A stretch of DNA of 64,000 nt, taken from Megamerina dolium. Lineage: Eukaryota > Arthropoda > Insecta > Diptera > Megamerinidae. The first letter of the stretch is position 1. Each line of letters starts with the position of its first letter. Below the pieces are notes generated by a model that saw nothing but the letters and a program-made list of their open reading frames with translations, made no database searches and was not told where the DNA came from. This document shows positions 1-11,956 of this stretch, piece by piece. The position numbers and the translations under genes are program-made. Where the stretch lies: the NCBI GenBank assembly GCA_963854835.1, contig OY978530.1:30109195-30173194 (forward strand), written 5' to 3'.

Positions 1-1
1 T

Positions 2-2203
2 ACAGTACCCAATAGACCACTATATAGATATTGTGTTATGCCATTCGGCCTTTGTAACGCTCCACAAGCTCTCTGTCGATTAATGGATATGGTAATACCT
101 GCACACCTCAAAAATAAAGTTTTCGTTTATTTAGATGATTTACTAATCGTTTCTGAAGAATTCAACTTGCACATGTCCATTCTAAGTGAGGTAGCACATT
201 GTTTCAGGAAGGCAAATCTAACGATAAACGTAGAGAAAAGCAAATTTTGTATTAAGGAAGTTAAATATCTTGGGTATGTTGTAGGAAACGGTACCTTGCG
301 TCCTGACCCTGAGAAAATTTCAGCAGTCACGGATTATCCTACACCAACGAATATAAAACAGCTACGACGGTTCTTAGGAATGGCAGGGTGGTATCGTCGA
401 TTTGTAGAGAACTACGCTACAGTATCTAACCCACTAACGAACTTATTAAAGAAAAGTCGACATTTTAAGTGGTGTGATGCTGCCCAAATTGCATTTAATG
501 CTTTAAAAGAAAAATTGACAACTGCGCCCGTGCTAACTAGTCCAAATTACGAGAAGCCTTTCATAATTCAGTGTGATGCAAGCAAATTAGGAGTAGGTGC
601 AGTTCTTTCACAGAAAAATGAGGACGGAATTGAAATGCCTATAGCTTACTTTTCCCATAAAGTAAACAAAGCACAAAGTAACTATAGCGTTACTGAACTA
701 GAATGTTTAGCGGCCATATTAAGCTTAAAGAAATTCAGAGCATACGTTGAAGGACAGGAATTCACCATTGTAACCGACCACGCTAGTTTAAAATGGTTAA
801 TGCGTCAACCGGATTTATCTGGCAGATTAGCTCGCTGGTCGTTAAAACTTCAAGGGTTTAACTTTAAAATCGAACACCGTAAAGGAACACAGAATATAGT
901 ACCCGACTGCCTTTCCCGTCAACAACTGGATGAAATTTATAATTTGGAAGTTCGCCCGCTAGTAAATTTGGAATCGCCTGAATTTTTGTCCAACGAATAT
1001 GAAAAGCTGAAACAACACATTCTACAAAATCAAAATAAATTACCAGATCTAAAAGTTGTTGATAATCATGTATACAAACGTATAGAACATCCTAATGGTA
1101 ACCCAGAAGATGAATCATTTACCTGGAAACTGTGGATACCATCTGCGTTGTGTAAGGACGTAATTGAGAATGCTCATATTCCACCGAACAAATGTCATGG
1201 TGGGATAGCTAAGACATTAGCAAGAATTCGGAAAAATATGTTTTGGCCAAACATGGTTATCGATGTAAGAGAATACATTGGTAAATGTGAAGTTTGTCAC
1301 CAAAGCAAAGCTCCAAACCAAACACTTAGACCACCAATGTTATCCCAATACACTGTGGAACGACCCTTTCAAAAACTTTTTATCGATTTTCTTGGACCTT
1401 ACCCTAGGTCGAAACGAGGGAATATAAGTATTGTCATTGTTTTAGACTACCTAACCAAATATGTACTTCTCAAGCCAATCAAAAAATTTACCTCGTCAGT
1501 AGTATGTGAGTTTCTTCGTGAAGATGTGTTTTGTTTATTTGGTACACCGGAAATCATACTAAGCGACAACGGAAAACAGTTCAAATCCACTCAGTTTAAT
1601 TCCTTCCTAGAAGAACGTGGCATAATCCACAAGTATACCGCGCTATATAGTCCCCAAGCGAATGCAAGTGAACGTGTGAACAGATCTATTTTGCAAGGCA
1701 TACGTTCTTATTTGAATAAAGATCAGACGCTTTGGGATAAACATATAATAGACATAGCAGAAGCACTTAGGAGTTCGATCCACCAATCGACAGGTTGTAC
1801 GCCTTATTATGCGTTGTTTGGACAGCAGATGATCAACCATGCGGACGATTATAGGCTTTTGCGTAAATTGCAATCATTTGATGCCAGTGACATTGATAGA
1901 AATGATAAATTGAAATTAATAAGGCAGGCTATCACGGCAAATATAGCTAAAGCATTTGAATCATCGGCTACCAGATACAACTTGCGGAGTTCCACTAAAA
2001 CTTACCAAATCGGTGACACTGTTTACACAAGAAATTTTGTTTTAAGCGATGCCGCTAACAAATTTTGTGCTAAACTTGCTCCAAAATTTATAAAAGCAAA
2101 GATAGTTGGCATTAAAGGAAAGTGCCTATATGAGCTCGAAGATGAGGATACATTAAAAAGAGAATTTTACCATATGAAAGACATACAAGAAAGGAAAATC
2201 TGA
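2..2203 (+). CDS. Ty3/gypsy Pol polyprotein, 5' end outside window
   Basis: The frame is open from base 2 and ends at TAA/TGA-side stop at 2203, so the N-terminus lies outside the window; the Met at 38 is the internal Met of the MPFGL motif, not a start. Counting from that Met: RT palm motif YLDD at 31-34, RNase H first Asp in IQCDAS near 180, TDHASLKWL near 255, integrase H2C2 zinc finger about 380-425 (HIPPNKCH ... CEVC), then integrase catalytic residues in FIDFLG, LSDNGKQF and NASERVN (Asp, Asp, Glu). A C-terminal integrase segment follows. No stop or frameshift is present over 730 codons, so this copy is much younger than most others here. The RT sequence resembles the Mdg3/Blastopia lineage, but that subgroup is inferred from memory only. 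Confidence 0.93.
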   Translation, partial: TVPNRPLYRYCVMPFGLCNAPQALCRLMDMVIPAHLKNKVFVYLDDLLIVSEEFNLHMSILSEVAHCFRKANLTINVEKSKFCIKEVKYLGYVVGNGTLRPDPEKISAVTDYPTPTNIKQLRRFLGMAGWYRRFVENYATVSNPLTNLLKKSRHFKWCDAAQIAFNALKEKLTTAPVLTSPNYEKPFIIQCDASKLGVGAVLSQKNEDGIEMPIAYFSHKVNKAQSNYSVTELECLAAILSLKKFRAYVEGQEFTIVTDHASLKWLMRQPDLSGRLARWSLKLQGFNFKIEHRKGTQNIVPDCLSRQQLDEIYNLEVRPLVNLESPEFLSNEYEKLKQHILQNQNKLPDLKVVDNHVYKRIEHPNGNPEDESFTWKLWIPSALCKDVIENAHIPPNKCHGGIAKTLARIRKNMFWPNMVIDVREYIGKCEVCHQSKAPNQTLRPPMLSQYTVERPFQKLFIDFLGPYPRSKRGNISIVIVLDYLTKYVLLKPIKKFTSSVVCEFLREDVFCLFGTPEIILSDNGKQFKSTQFNSFLEERGIIHKYTALYSPQANASERVNRSILQGIRSYLNKDQTLWDKHIIDIAEALRSSIHQSTGCTPYYALFGQQMINHADDYRLLRKLQSFDASDIDRNDKLKLIRQAITANIAKAFESSATRYNLRSSTKTYQIGDTVYTRNFVLSDAANKFCAKLAPKFIKAKIVGIKGKCLYELEDEDTLKREFYHMKDIQERKI

Positions 2204-2246
2204 TATATTGTTGACTTAAAATTTTGTAGCACCGCCGCAAAATTTT

Positions 2247-2257
2247 GAGGGGGGTAG
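2247..2257 (+). other. Polypurine tract and start of 3' LTR
   Basis: GAGGGGGG follows the pol stop by 44 bases and is followed by TAG and TGTACTGAACAG. Purine run plus TG is the usual plus-strand priming site and 3' LTR start of a gypsy element. The LTR would begin at about 2258. Confidence 0.65.
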
Positions 2258-4254
2258 TGTACTGAACAGAAGTTTACAACGAAAAATATTTAAATTTTAA
2301 AATAATCATATAATACAACCTTGTTTAGAAAATATACCACTCTACTACAATTGTGAATTTTGTAGGGAATTTTATATATATTATAGGGAAATTATTCTTA
2401 ATAATATTGCACGTGGGGCCTAATGGCAATTTCCGGAAGATCGAGCTTGACGTTGCATTTTTCCTGCTTCTGGCTTCTTTCTGTTTTTGACTCTGGTGAG
2501 GAAGACATGTGTCGTGCAGAGCAAGGATTAGTTTTTTTTCTATAAATTCAACATAGTATAGTACAGTATATTTTTTAAAATAAAAATACATCGAAAAAAA
2601 ATATACATAAAGTTAAAAGTAAGGGTTAAAAGCACCTACGAAACTGAGGCAAAATTTTCTTCTGATAATATAAAGACCACAATCCTATATGCATACACAT
2701 ATGTACATCTGTACCGCGGAGCCTTAATAAAAAGATATTTCGAGTATCATCTGTCACCTGAAAGTAAACGCTGACTTGGAGAGAAGTCTCAACAAAAGAA
2801 AAAAAAAAAACAACAAAGAAAGAAAGGAGAACGTGATCTTGCAGATGAGAGAGAGAGCCACCCATATGCAGAATCGCAGACATCGTCACCACCTCAGCCA
2901 TATCATCGCTTATGTATATATATATTATATAAGTATTTTGGCGCGTTTCAGATGGGAGTCCGTTTTTTTTCTTATTAGTTTTTGTTTTTTCTTACCCTAG
3001 AAAACTATTATAAATGAATTAATTTAATATTAATTCTACATATTAAGAAAAAAAAAGAGAAGAAAGAAAAGAAAAAGAAAAAAAAAAAACAAAAAAACCT
3101 AAGTCTATAACCATATACGGTATAATAATTAATACGAAAATACAGTGAATAGTCGATATAGCTGAAATTTAAAATGAATATTAAAGTTTTATAAAACACC
3201 TATAATATCGAAGTATATACATATGGTTTAAAAGTTAAAAAAAATAGTAACAAAAAGTAAAGTAAGACAAGAGGAAAATGAAATTAAAGTAAAAAAAAAA
3301 GGTGTTGATCTAAATCGAGAAAAGACTATACGAGATTTATTATTATTAAGCATAAATATATATATACATAACCCCCATTTAGCATGAGAGCAGAACGAGT
3401 TACAACAACAACGTTGGAGGCCTTCAATCGCTGTGTTGCTGAATATATCGTGAGTAACTAATTAAAATTTGTTTGCATGCAGATCAAATCGCTCTCCCAA
3501 ATATATATTAATATATGTAATATATATATAATATATAGACATATGTATATAGATATATGTAATGTACATATATATATATATATGGTTATTGACCTCTTTA
3601 TTGTGCGTATAAATATATATATATGTACATATATATATATTTGATAAATGCATTGGCAAGATCATCCGTTTATACAATTCCACTTTTCTTAAATACTTAC
3701 TTCATACGTCATATATAGTTATAGATATATATCCATATATATTACAGACATTATATATATATATATATTGCTGATAAACTTTATAAATATTATAAATACT
3801 ATATTTTCTAATGTGTATAACTTCGTAAGTTATTTTTATTTTTCCTTATATTATATATGAAAATGTTTATATTCAGTCCATGAATCTCTAAAATGTGTTA
3901 TTAAACTACTTATAACCGACCTGAAATCTAAGGTGTAGTGAATGTGTTGGTAATTGGGGCTTATAAATAATATCGTGTAAGCCATGGAAGGGCGGGTAGT
4001 GAACAGCCAGCCGGCTGCTGGTACTAGTGCGATAACAGGTCGGTGCATTATTTCTATTTCCTTTTGCTTTGTTAGATGTTATCTCTAAAAGTGTGCAATT
4101 ATCTTTTCTCGCGTTGCGTTCGTCTGGTAGTCTGGAGGCGTAAGTGTGACCCAGTGGTTAGTAGATCAATCCGAAACCACGGGGCTGAAACTGCGGGGAA
4201 AACAAAAAGCCAGTGCACACTACCTAACCATTGGATTGTTCATCTGTAATCCCT
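2258..4254. other. Gypsy 3' LTR (end unresolved) and AT-rich non-coding DNA
   Basis: The first few hundred bases should be the 3' LTR of the upstream gypsy element. Its partner LTR is outside the window, so the 3' edge cannot be fixed. The rest holds A-rich and GA-rich runs (3049-3098) and an interrupted TA/TATG microsatellite (about 3488-3780). I see no coding potential. The stretch 4135-4250 is less AT-rich but I could not assign it. Confidence 0.5.
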
Positions 4255-4290
4255 ATGCTCTACATCTCCTTGTGAATACGACGGAATTAG

Positions 4291-4643
4291 TCACATTCCA
4301 ACCAAACGAATCATAACACAGTATATCGCAGGTATTACTTGTTTAGAGATGTACTCTTCCAGACATATAGATGTTGCTTGCAAGTAGACTCCACTGAAAT
4401 CTTCGAGAACATGATGATTTATTCTGATTTTTATCAATATGGCAGTTCCTCCGCGTGCCTTACCATGCGGATGATTTGTGGTGTACAGTTTGTAATGTGG
4501 TATTCGGTAGCAATTTTTGTCAGTGAAATGGATCTCAAATATCATCATTATGTCGATCGGTTGGATTCAAGGAATTGAATTTACTCCAAACGGTGCTGGC
4601 TTAAGCCGTTGGCGTTCCAGTTGCATATCTTGAGACGACTCAT
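4291..4643 (-). pseudogene. Jockey ORF2 endonuclease N-terminus (broken)
   Basis: On the minus strand the ORF starts with MSRLKICNWNANGL at 4643, the typical N-terminus of the apurinic-like endonuclease of Jockey LINEs. A TAA stop comes after about 20 codons and a frameshift near 4550 moves the reading frame. Then follow SEIHFTD-like, YKLYTTNHPHG and ARGGTAILIK blocks of the same nuclease. The coding trace ends near 4291, before the RT. It cannot make an active protein. Confidence 0.8.
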
Positions 4644-4848
4644 AGTATTTATGGTCTGGATAGCAATTTTTGGAGTAACATCAATTGATTTTTCGTCATT
4701 TCCTGCATCATTGTTTGCATTGAGTTCATGAATTGGTTCATGTTATGGATTAGTGTTTGAAGCAAATGTTCAAAGGTACTTGGCTGTTGGGTGGGCAGTG
4801 AGTGCTTCTGCTATTTATTTACATTGCTTTGTTGTTGTGGGTTTTGTT

Positions 4849-5655
4849 TTAACACACTAGCGTATGAATTGGATTGATTCTTGTTTGGGATTGCAGAGAA
4901 GAATTGTGTTGCTTTAGGGTTGTATATACTGGGCAACCTCTATAATTTGCGGTGTGATTACATCCACAATTGCTGCATTTTTTTATGCTAGCATAGTCTT
5001 TAGATTTTGGGCATATGTTTGATTTATGGAGATCTCCACAAATCACACAAACAGTGATTTGCGGTTAAGGTATATTGCTCTTGTTGAGAATGTTGAATAC
5101 TGTTTTGGCTTGAAACCCTTCTTCCTGAAGGACAAGTTTGATTTCGCTAATATCAACGTTGGGTTCGACGCCTATGAGTACAACGATTAAGCCCTTACTA
5201 CTTTTTAGCTGATATGTGTAGTAATTCTTTTTTACAGCATCAAATTCCGCAATTACTTTGCGATAATGAGTTTCGCTGTAGATTTGCACTTTCGTTTCCT
5301 CAATTTGGCCTTTGCGAATAGGAACAACGTGGAAATTCTTTGGTCCTATAAGACTTGTTATTCTGGAAGTCAACTTATCTCAGTTGCGTTCTCTTAAGAA
5401 AATGGGTGGAGGTTTCAAACTTTTCTTGGGGATAATATTTTCGTCACTTTCATCACTTGAAAGCAGCGCGTATCTATTTTCCGAACTACTAGGGGTAGTG
5501 TTCTGCTTCTGAATTTTTGTTGAATTCATTTGTTTTGAATTTTGGGGACTTCTTTGTCGCTTTACTACAGTAATGTAGCGAACAATTACAGTTTGAACAG
5601 CAACTGGTTCTTTAATAGTCATCGCTCTAGTTGCTTTTCCTACTCGGTCATGCAC
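4849..5655 (-). pseudogene. Jockey ORF1 (Gag-like, PRE_C2HC and zinc knuckles)
   Basis: Two minus-strand frames (5655-5380 and 5373-5065) continue one ancestral protein, with a frameshift between them, and a stop near 5062 precedes the zinc-knuckle part (5046-4849). The middle segment TKVQIYSETHYRKVIAEF to KTVFNI matches the PRE_C2HC domain of Jockey/X-type ORF1. It is followed by knuckles CVICGDLHKSNIC and CSNCGCNHTANYRGC. The N-terminal part is polar and Ser/Lys-rich. ORF1 proteins of this type bind element RNA. Three lesions make this copy dead. Confidence 0.85.
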
Positions 5656-5720
5656 TTCAGTGGAAAGGCCGTTATTTGTTTGCTTATATGTCCAGATTCG
5701 TTTCTAGTTGCAACTACTGT

Positions 5721-6790
5721 GAACAACAACAACATATTAAACAATTCGAGTCCTTATCTTTTTTAATATAACATAAAATTCAGCCATTTTCTATAAAATG
5801 TTAAATCTGGGTCCTGCCTTTCTTGATCTCGCAAATACAATACAATTCCTGTCAAGTTTTATTTGGCTCTTTTATTAGTTTTTTTTAAACTCATATATGT
5901 ATGTTACTTTACCGAACTTATATGTTCACTGCACTATATTTATGTATATATATTTTCCAATTTTTGGTGGTTTTGTTTCTCACCATTTATATAGGGGCCG
6001 ATTATTGTTTAACTCGAAGGACCATTAATCGAATCACTATTAAAATGAATAGTTGCACGGGTTGCACTATGATATCATAATTTTAATGTAAAGGATACAA
6101 TATATAATATAATATATAATTATAGAATTTAAAGTTAGTTTGGTTGTAAGATGTTTTCTTCCGAAAAATGTAAAAAAATCGATTTTTGAACCCGTCACAC
6201 CGGACTACTACCGTAATTAATCCGCAATACTGCTGTCTCCTAGGAAGTATTTTAATCAGATTTATTGCGCCGTTAATCCGGATTAACGCTGCCATCTGTC
6301 TAGGTTATTACACACAAACACAGGTTAAAGCAAATACTCTGCATTGTTTTTTTAAATCAGATTATTACACTCTAACTAAACTGTGCGGGAATACACATGT
6401 AAAGTTGAATGTTCTAACGCACTCTCTTCAAATTGGATTAATGCAGTCACACTGATCAGTGAATTAACACACCTGCACATATATTTAATTCGTTTTTTCT
6501 ACAATTTTTTATTTTTTTTTATTTCTGCACTCTCATCAAATGCATACGTACGCAACCGCGTGTAAATACATACATTTACGCATTCTTTGGACATTCTTTA
6601 TGGGAATTTATTAAAAATTTATTACTCAATAGACAATAATGCAAATGCTCATTTAAAGTTATGAAACTCATAAACATATATACTCTGAACTGAGAAGTGT
6701 GCAAACTCACATATAAATTGATATACCGGTTGTATATAATTAAATCAATCCACCCAAACGTACCCCTACAAGCTAATAATGCTCCATAAT
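5721..6790. other. Unassigned AT-rich DNA
   Basis: No recognisable coding sequence, tRNA or terminal repeat. Part of it may be 5' UTR of the Jockey element (near 5760) and part the leader or LTR of the decayed BEL element that follows, but neither can be shown without a second copy. Confidence 0.4.
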
Positions 6791-6794
6791 ATTA

Positions 6795-7085
6795 TGATGT
6801 CTTTTCCTTCAAGGAAATTTTCAGTGGAAACTACGAAGACTGGCCATCGTTCAGATACATGCTTTCAGCAATTTATATAAAACATCCCAAACTGACAATA
6901 AACAATATATTATTTAATATTCCCCCCTGCTACTGCTGAAAATATCAATTCTCTTCAAAGGATACAGTCAACAATCAAAGATTGTTTATCCGCATTACAA
7001 ACTCAAAAGTTTCACACTCATAGCTGGGATCCTCTATTGGTTCATCTGTTCTCAACTTAACTACCTCAAGGACCTACCAACTTGG
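6795..7085 (+). pseudogene. BEL/Pao Gag remnant (DUF1759 region)
   Basis: Joining frames by eye gives blocks corresponding to FEGNYEDWPSFRYML, IYIKHPKL, a run through QRIQSTIKDCLSAL and SWDPLLVHLFS. The same blocks occur in the better preserved BEL Gag at 48.5-49.7 kb in this window ([24 protein letters not shown]). Several frameshifts and at least one deletion are present. It lies in the same orientation as the BEL pol remnant 1.6 kb downstream; a LINE fragment and a TA tract sit between. Confidence 0.75.
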
Positions 7086-7203
7086 CTAGAAATGGGTGCA
7101 TTTTTCATATCGCTATACGAAGTAATGGAAAGAGTGAACAGTATTTGAAACTGTCATGTCAACAAGTTTACACAACATAATAATTTCACTGGAAATTATC
7201 CAC

Positions 7204-7306
<103 letters not shown>

Positions 7307-7315
7307 GTAGACATT

Positions 7316-8700
7316 CTCCTGCTTGCAAATGCAGGACACTGGCACACTATGTGTTCCGCTGTGTCTCGCTCTTCCATGCATAATCTGCAAATGTCAGCAT
7401 CCTCCCCTTCAACAAGACCCACCTTGCTGAGGTGTTACCTGAAATTGTCATGCCCCGATATTAATGCAGTCAACCAGCTTAGAGTTAACCGACCTAGACT
7501 GAGAGCCCTCCCCGATTCACTGCCCATTGATAGCCTCAACAACGCCTTTGCCTGTCTACAAGCAGATAAGTTCTCCCATCTCGTGAGATGGAGTTTCTTT
7601 ATCCACACTTCGACCTTTGCCTCCACCGTCCCGTTGCTAAGAGCAACTACTGGTTCCGGTCTATAAAACTAAGTTTCAGATCCTTGTCTACCCAAGGCGT
7701 CTGCAGGTTCATTTTGTTCTACACCAATGTGTCCCCACATAATTTCTACAAGCACACCCGTTAAGTTTTTGAATAGATCCGGGCACCAACTTAGAAGATA
7801 CCGTAGCTTGTTGCAGTCGCCTTACCACCACCTGTTTATCGAGTTCTAGCAAGATTTCCTTACTTTCCACCTCTCCATCCAGTAGATGGTCTAGCGCATG
7901 CACAATGGGTGTGCTGTGTGATTTTCCAGTTATCTTTAGCCTACCTATTACTTTCATTGGCGTTTGCGCCTCCTTTAAAAAAAAAAATAAATATGTGGCA
8001 CTTAAAGCCCCAAAGGACTCATTGGCCGAGCTTCTCTTCCATTACTGTTGTGCGTCTTAAATTTGGACGGTATTAGAAGGGACCTACTTATTTTAGCCGG
8101 TTCCGAACGGCAGAACACTTGTGACATCACTTTTTCTGAGCTTTGTCACAGAGTTCTTTAAGAAGCTTTTTCATGGCAAGTTGTTACTGTCGGAAGAATT
8201 GCCAATTGCTTGCCGACAGGTGGGTACCATTCGAAAGAAAAATCTTTTCGATATTAAATTTGTTATGCATCAGCCGGGGATTGAACCCACGACCTACAGA
8301 TCAGAAGGCGAACACACTAACCACTGAGCTACGGCACCCACATTGCGCCTCCTTTACATTGCTATATAACAGTGACAGGATGTTCCTGTAGCCTATCTCC
8401 GTGCCGAATCCATACCAATTATTGGTTGTCTTCAGACGTAATGCTGTTATTGCCGCCGACTTCATAATATGCAAGTCCAACGGCAGCAGCCCCAGAAAGA
8501 CTTCCAATGCTTCTACCGGGGTCGTCCGGATAGCTCCGGTAATCCCAATAAAAGTCATTCTTTGCACCCTATCTAACTTGCTTTTCGCGGTCTTTTGGGT
8601 GACCTTAGGTCATCAGACCACAGCAGCATACGCTATTAAGGGCCTTACCATCGTTGTGTAGATCCAGTGCGCTGCTCTGGGAGTAGTTCCCCACATGAGA
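7316..8700 (-). pseudogene. LINE ORF2 C-terminus (RT thumb, RNase H-like, CCHC), LOA/R1-like
   Basis: Minus strand, read from 8700 down: RT C-terminal block (IYTTMVRPLIAYAAVVW, then RMTFIGITGAIRTTP and LEVFLGLLPLDLHI), an RNase H-like stretch (about 7960-7700), a linker, and a final zinc knuckle CRLCMEERDTAEHIVCQC near 7330. That order is typical of LOA/R1/I-type LINEs that carry RNase H and a C-terminal knuckle. The exact clade is uncertain. Multiple frameshifts and a SINE insertion (7978-8343) disrupt it. It sits inside a BEL element. Confidence 0.75.
7978..8343 (-). mobile_element. tRNA-derived SINE, full length
   Basis: Read on the minus strand from 8343, the head is tRNA-like: an A-box region GCCGTAGCTCAGTGGTTAG and a B-box region GTCGTGGGTTCAATCC, followed by a body and an A-rich tail ending at 7978. 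It is flanked by a 13-bp direct repeat TGCGCCTCCTTTA (7965-7977 and 8344-8356), a target-site duplication in the host LINE. Pol III transcription from the internal promoter is expected for such elements. Related copies: 17955-18135, 41536-41790 and 56675-56935. Confidence 0.93.
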
Positions 8701-8718
8701 CCGAACACTGTGTACGAA

Positions 8719-10347
8719 CACTCAATGGTCACAGTGACTCATTTTTCTACCAAATTGTAACGCCAGCATCAATAACATCAGCTACTAAACACCAGATTTT
8801 ATCGACGGCTGCCACACTTTATGACCCTACAGGATGGCTGTTACCAGTAATCGATCAAGCAAAATGCCGCTCAATGACTCTGATGTGCACAAACTGACTT
8901 AGACGAGTGTGTTAAGCCATTAACGCTGGTAATATGAAATAGATTTCTCGAAAATCTTACATAGATTGAGCAAATTAAAATTCCTAGATGGTCAGGATAT
9001 TTGCTTCAAACCAGCATCCAAATTAATGGCTTCTGCGATGCATCAGAGCAAGCGTATTGTGCGGCTATATATCTCCGAAGTGCAGAAGCTAATGGAAACA
9101 TATCTTCGAAATTGCTCGTAGCAAAAACAAAAGTAGCCACAATTAAATCTATATTCCTACCTATATTTCATGCTCAATTTTTGTATGGTCAGATTGCACT
9201 ATATTACTAACATGGCTTGAAATACCACCTTACATGTGGAAAACCTATGTTGCTAATTGCGTCTTACAAATTATATACAACGTGAAAAATCACGTAACAT
9301 CTGCATAAAATCCTCCTTTGAAAAGACTATCCAACTTCTCTGGTGGGAGGTCTTACATGGCTTTCAAATAAACCATAATATTGGCCACAAAGCAGGCTGG
9401 AACCCACAGCAGCCTTAGAATCCAAAAGAGTTGAAATTTTACATACCACTATTAAAAAACAATTGCAATAATTCTCAAGCTACTCTAGAGCTTTGAGTGT
9501 TATCCAGATCGAATTTGTAAAACTCTGACTAATCATCATCGCTCAGAAAAAATACACCAAATGCTATGTGAGTCTTTTTGTCTGTTTTGCCATGAAGACT
9601 ATCCATCTTGAACCATGCTCAGAGCTCTCTACCGAAGCATTTTGCGATTTGTAGGAGGAACTACAAAGGGTATTCTTGTAGCTAGTGGCGTTCCTCAGAA
9701 AGAATTTGCTAAATTTCGTCGAAAAATAGTAGACTACGTGCGTACCAAATACTAATTTCACAGATTCGAATGGTGCTTTATTCTGCTTAGTGCGCCACAT
9801 ATGGGAGGCTTCTGGGAAGCCGAAGGAAAAAGCTTCAAAACCTATTTCAAAAAAGTAGTAGACAGTCATAAGTTCATATATGAAGAATTCACGACGCTGT
9901 TAATTCGAATCGAAGCAGTACTAAACTCGAGACCCCTTTAAGCCATGAGTGATAAGTCATCTGTGCTTCTCCCTCTAAACCCTGGTCATTTCCTACACGG
10001 TACGTCGCCCGTCGCTTTCCCCGTGATTTATCCTTAATTAATCGCTGGGAAAAAATAAAAGCTTTACATCATCAATTCAAACTTCGGTGGAAAAATGAAT
10101 ACTTCGCTGAACTTCACAGAAGAACTAAATCGAAGCAACCACAACACAACATCTCTGAAGGGGATCTAGTAGCAATTAAAGGCGAGCAAATGCCCCGACA
10201 GAATGGATCCAGAATAGACGAGTGATCCAGACCTTTCCAGTCGGAGACAAACAAGTTCGAGTCGTAGAAATCAAAACACTGCACGGCGCTTTGAAAAGGC
10301 CGGTTGTCAAGCTTTGCCTACTACTCGCAGCAATAAATGCCAAGTAA
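8719..10347 (+). pseudogene. BEL/Pao pol remnant (RT C-part, RNase H, integrase)
   Basis: Heavily decayed. Recognisable blocks in order: SITSATKHQILSTAATLYDPTGW (8760), INGFCDASEQAYCAAIY (9020), the segment around 9220 matching WKTYVAN, then integrase pieces (VCFAMKTIHLEPCSELSTEAF at 9570; IKALHHQFKLRWKNEYF at 10060; a final KRPVVKLCLL block at 10300). Each block has its counterpart at 51.6-53.9 kb. More than ten stops and frameshifts are present and much of the RT is deleted. It belongs with the gag remnant at 6795. Confidence 0.85.
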
Positions 10348-10620
10348 CTCACCCCCACCCTAAGATAATACTTCCCAATAAAACCCCAACCATATCCTAG
10401 TTCTACTATATATACTCGTATATCGGTTTACATGAAGCTGCAATACATGTCTCAACTATCTCTCCCTCTCAAACATAAATATTCAAAAATATTTCCTTTC
10501 TTCAGAAATCATCACTCTTACTAATTTATTTATTAACCAATATTCTCTTATATGATATATCAATGTATAGGTATTAGTTTTGTTTGTTTGTTTATATGGC
10601 CATAACAACCGAATATCGAT

Positions 10621-11956
10621 TTAGCCCGAAAATAACATGCTTCGCCAGCCATCTCTGTTCTTCGCTAACTGGCGCCAGTTAGAAATTCCAAGCGCCGTCA
10701 GGTTCTCCAGTAGTTGGTCTTTCCACTGGAGGTTTGGTCTTCCTCTTTTGCGTCGTCCTCCAGCGGGTTCCGAATATAACACCTTCTTAGCTGGAGCGTG
10801 TTCTTCCATTCGCTCGACATGACCTAGCCAGCGCAGCCGCTGGATTTTGATGCACTTTACTATCTCAATATCGGCATACAGTTCGTACAGCTCATGGTTG
10901 TACCTTATTCGGTACTCGCCACCAACGCAAATAGGTCCAAAGATCCTGCGAGACTTTTCTCTCGAATACTCCAAGCATTCGCTCATCCGAGGTGGAAATT
11001 GTCCAGGCTTCGGCGCCATATGTTAGGACAGGCATGATGAGAGACTTGTAGAGTGTAGTTTTCGTTCTTCGAGAGAGGGCTCGACTTGTCAATTGCTTAC
11101 TCAGCCCAAAGTAACACCTGTTAGCAAGAGTTATCCTACGCATGATCTCCAAGCTGACGTCATTACTGCTGTTAATGCTGGTTCCAAGATAGACAAAGTC
11201 CCTTACTACTTCAAAAGCGTTGTTGTCAACAGTGACGTGCTGTCCAAGACGCCGGGACTCTTTGTTTGTTGACACTAGATACTTCGTCTTGCCCTCGTTC
11301 ACCGTGAGACCCATCCGACGCGACTCTCTTTCCAACTCTGAGAATGCTGCACTGACTGCTCGCGTGTTCATGCCGATTATGTCGATATCGTCGGCATACG
11401 CTAACAGCATGACACTTTTGTTGAAGATAGTGCCATTATGTCGTAGATCAGCAGCTCGTATTATTTTCTCCATAATAAGATTTAACGATAACGAATCACC
11501 TTGTTTGAAACCCAGATTGGTATTAAACGGTGAAAAGAGGTCCTTCCCAATTTTCATTGCACAACGGGACTTATGCAGTGTCATTCTACAAAGTCGAATG
11601 AGCTTTGCAGGAATACCGAACTCAGACATTGTTGCGTAGAGGTAATCCCTTACCGGACTGTCGAAAGCGGCTTTATAATCAACAAATAGGTGGTGTGTGT
11701 GTCGATCTGTTTTTCTTGTGTCTTCTCCAGGATTTGGCGCAGTATGAAAATCTGGTCGATGGTGGATTTACCAGGTCTGAAGCCACACTGATACGGTCCA
11801 ATCAGGTTGCTGAGCATAGGGTACGCTCGATATGACCTTGTAAGAGATGCTCAGGAGACTTATTCTACAGTAGTTGGCTCAAATTGTGGGGTCTCCTTTT
11901 TATGTACGGGACAGAGAACACTGAGCCTCCAATCATCAGGCATGCTTTCATCCGAC
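10621..11956 (-). pseudogene. RTE reverse transcriptase and C-terminal domain
   Basis: The RT palm shows YADDIDIIG (FADD/YADD box) in the 11629-10892 frame, preceded by GFKQGDSLSLNL and followed by the thumb. The C-terminal stretch SLIMPVLTYGAEAW, RKIFGPICVGG, then RLRWLGHVERMEE and a RGRPNLQW basic block ends at the stop near 10621. A frameshift around 10960 splits the C-terminus. The upstream end is the LTR insertion point, next to a CGAC tetranucleotide that is repeated on the other side of the LTR. Confidence 0.87.

Larger units (their letters stand above)
4255..5720 (-). mobile_element. Jockey-clade LINE, 3'-truncated
   Basis: Minus-strand non-LTR element: ORF1 remnant (5655 down to 4849) followed by the start of ORF2 (4643 down to 4291). 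The order ORF1 then endonuclease and the ORF1 domain pair are those of Jockey-clade elements. RT and the 3' end are missing; the 5' limit beyond 5655 is uncertain. Confidence 0.8.

Noticed and set aside
2626..3199. Short hydrophobic or Lys-rich frames
   Set aside because: They come from A-rich and T-rich runs; no start context, homology or conservation visible.
4138..4190. tRNA-like string CAGTGGTTAGTAGATCAATCC
   Set aside because: A-box-like and B-box-like pieces are too close together and no cloverleaf can be drawn.
8268..8343. Possible tRNA gene (A box and B box)
   Set aside because: It is the head of a SINE: followed by a common body and an A-rich tail, with a target duplication, and the stem pairing is poor.
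11220..11639. 139-codon plus-strand frame opposite the RTE reverse transcriptase
   Set aside because: Antisense shadow of the RT gene; the minus strand carries the YADD box and the conserved order of motifs. Similar shadows at 19070-19348, 29743-30474 and 35596-36276 were left out for the same reason.
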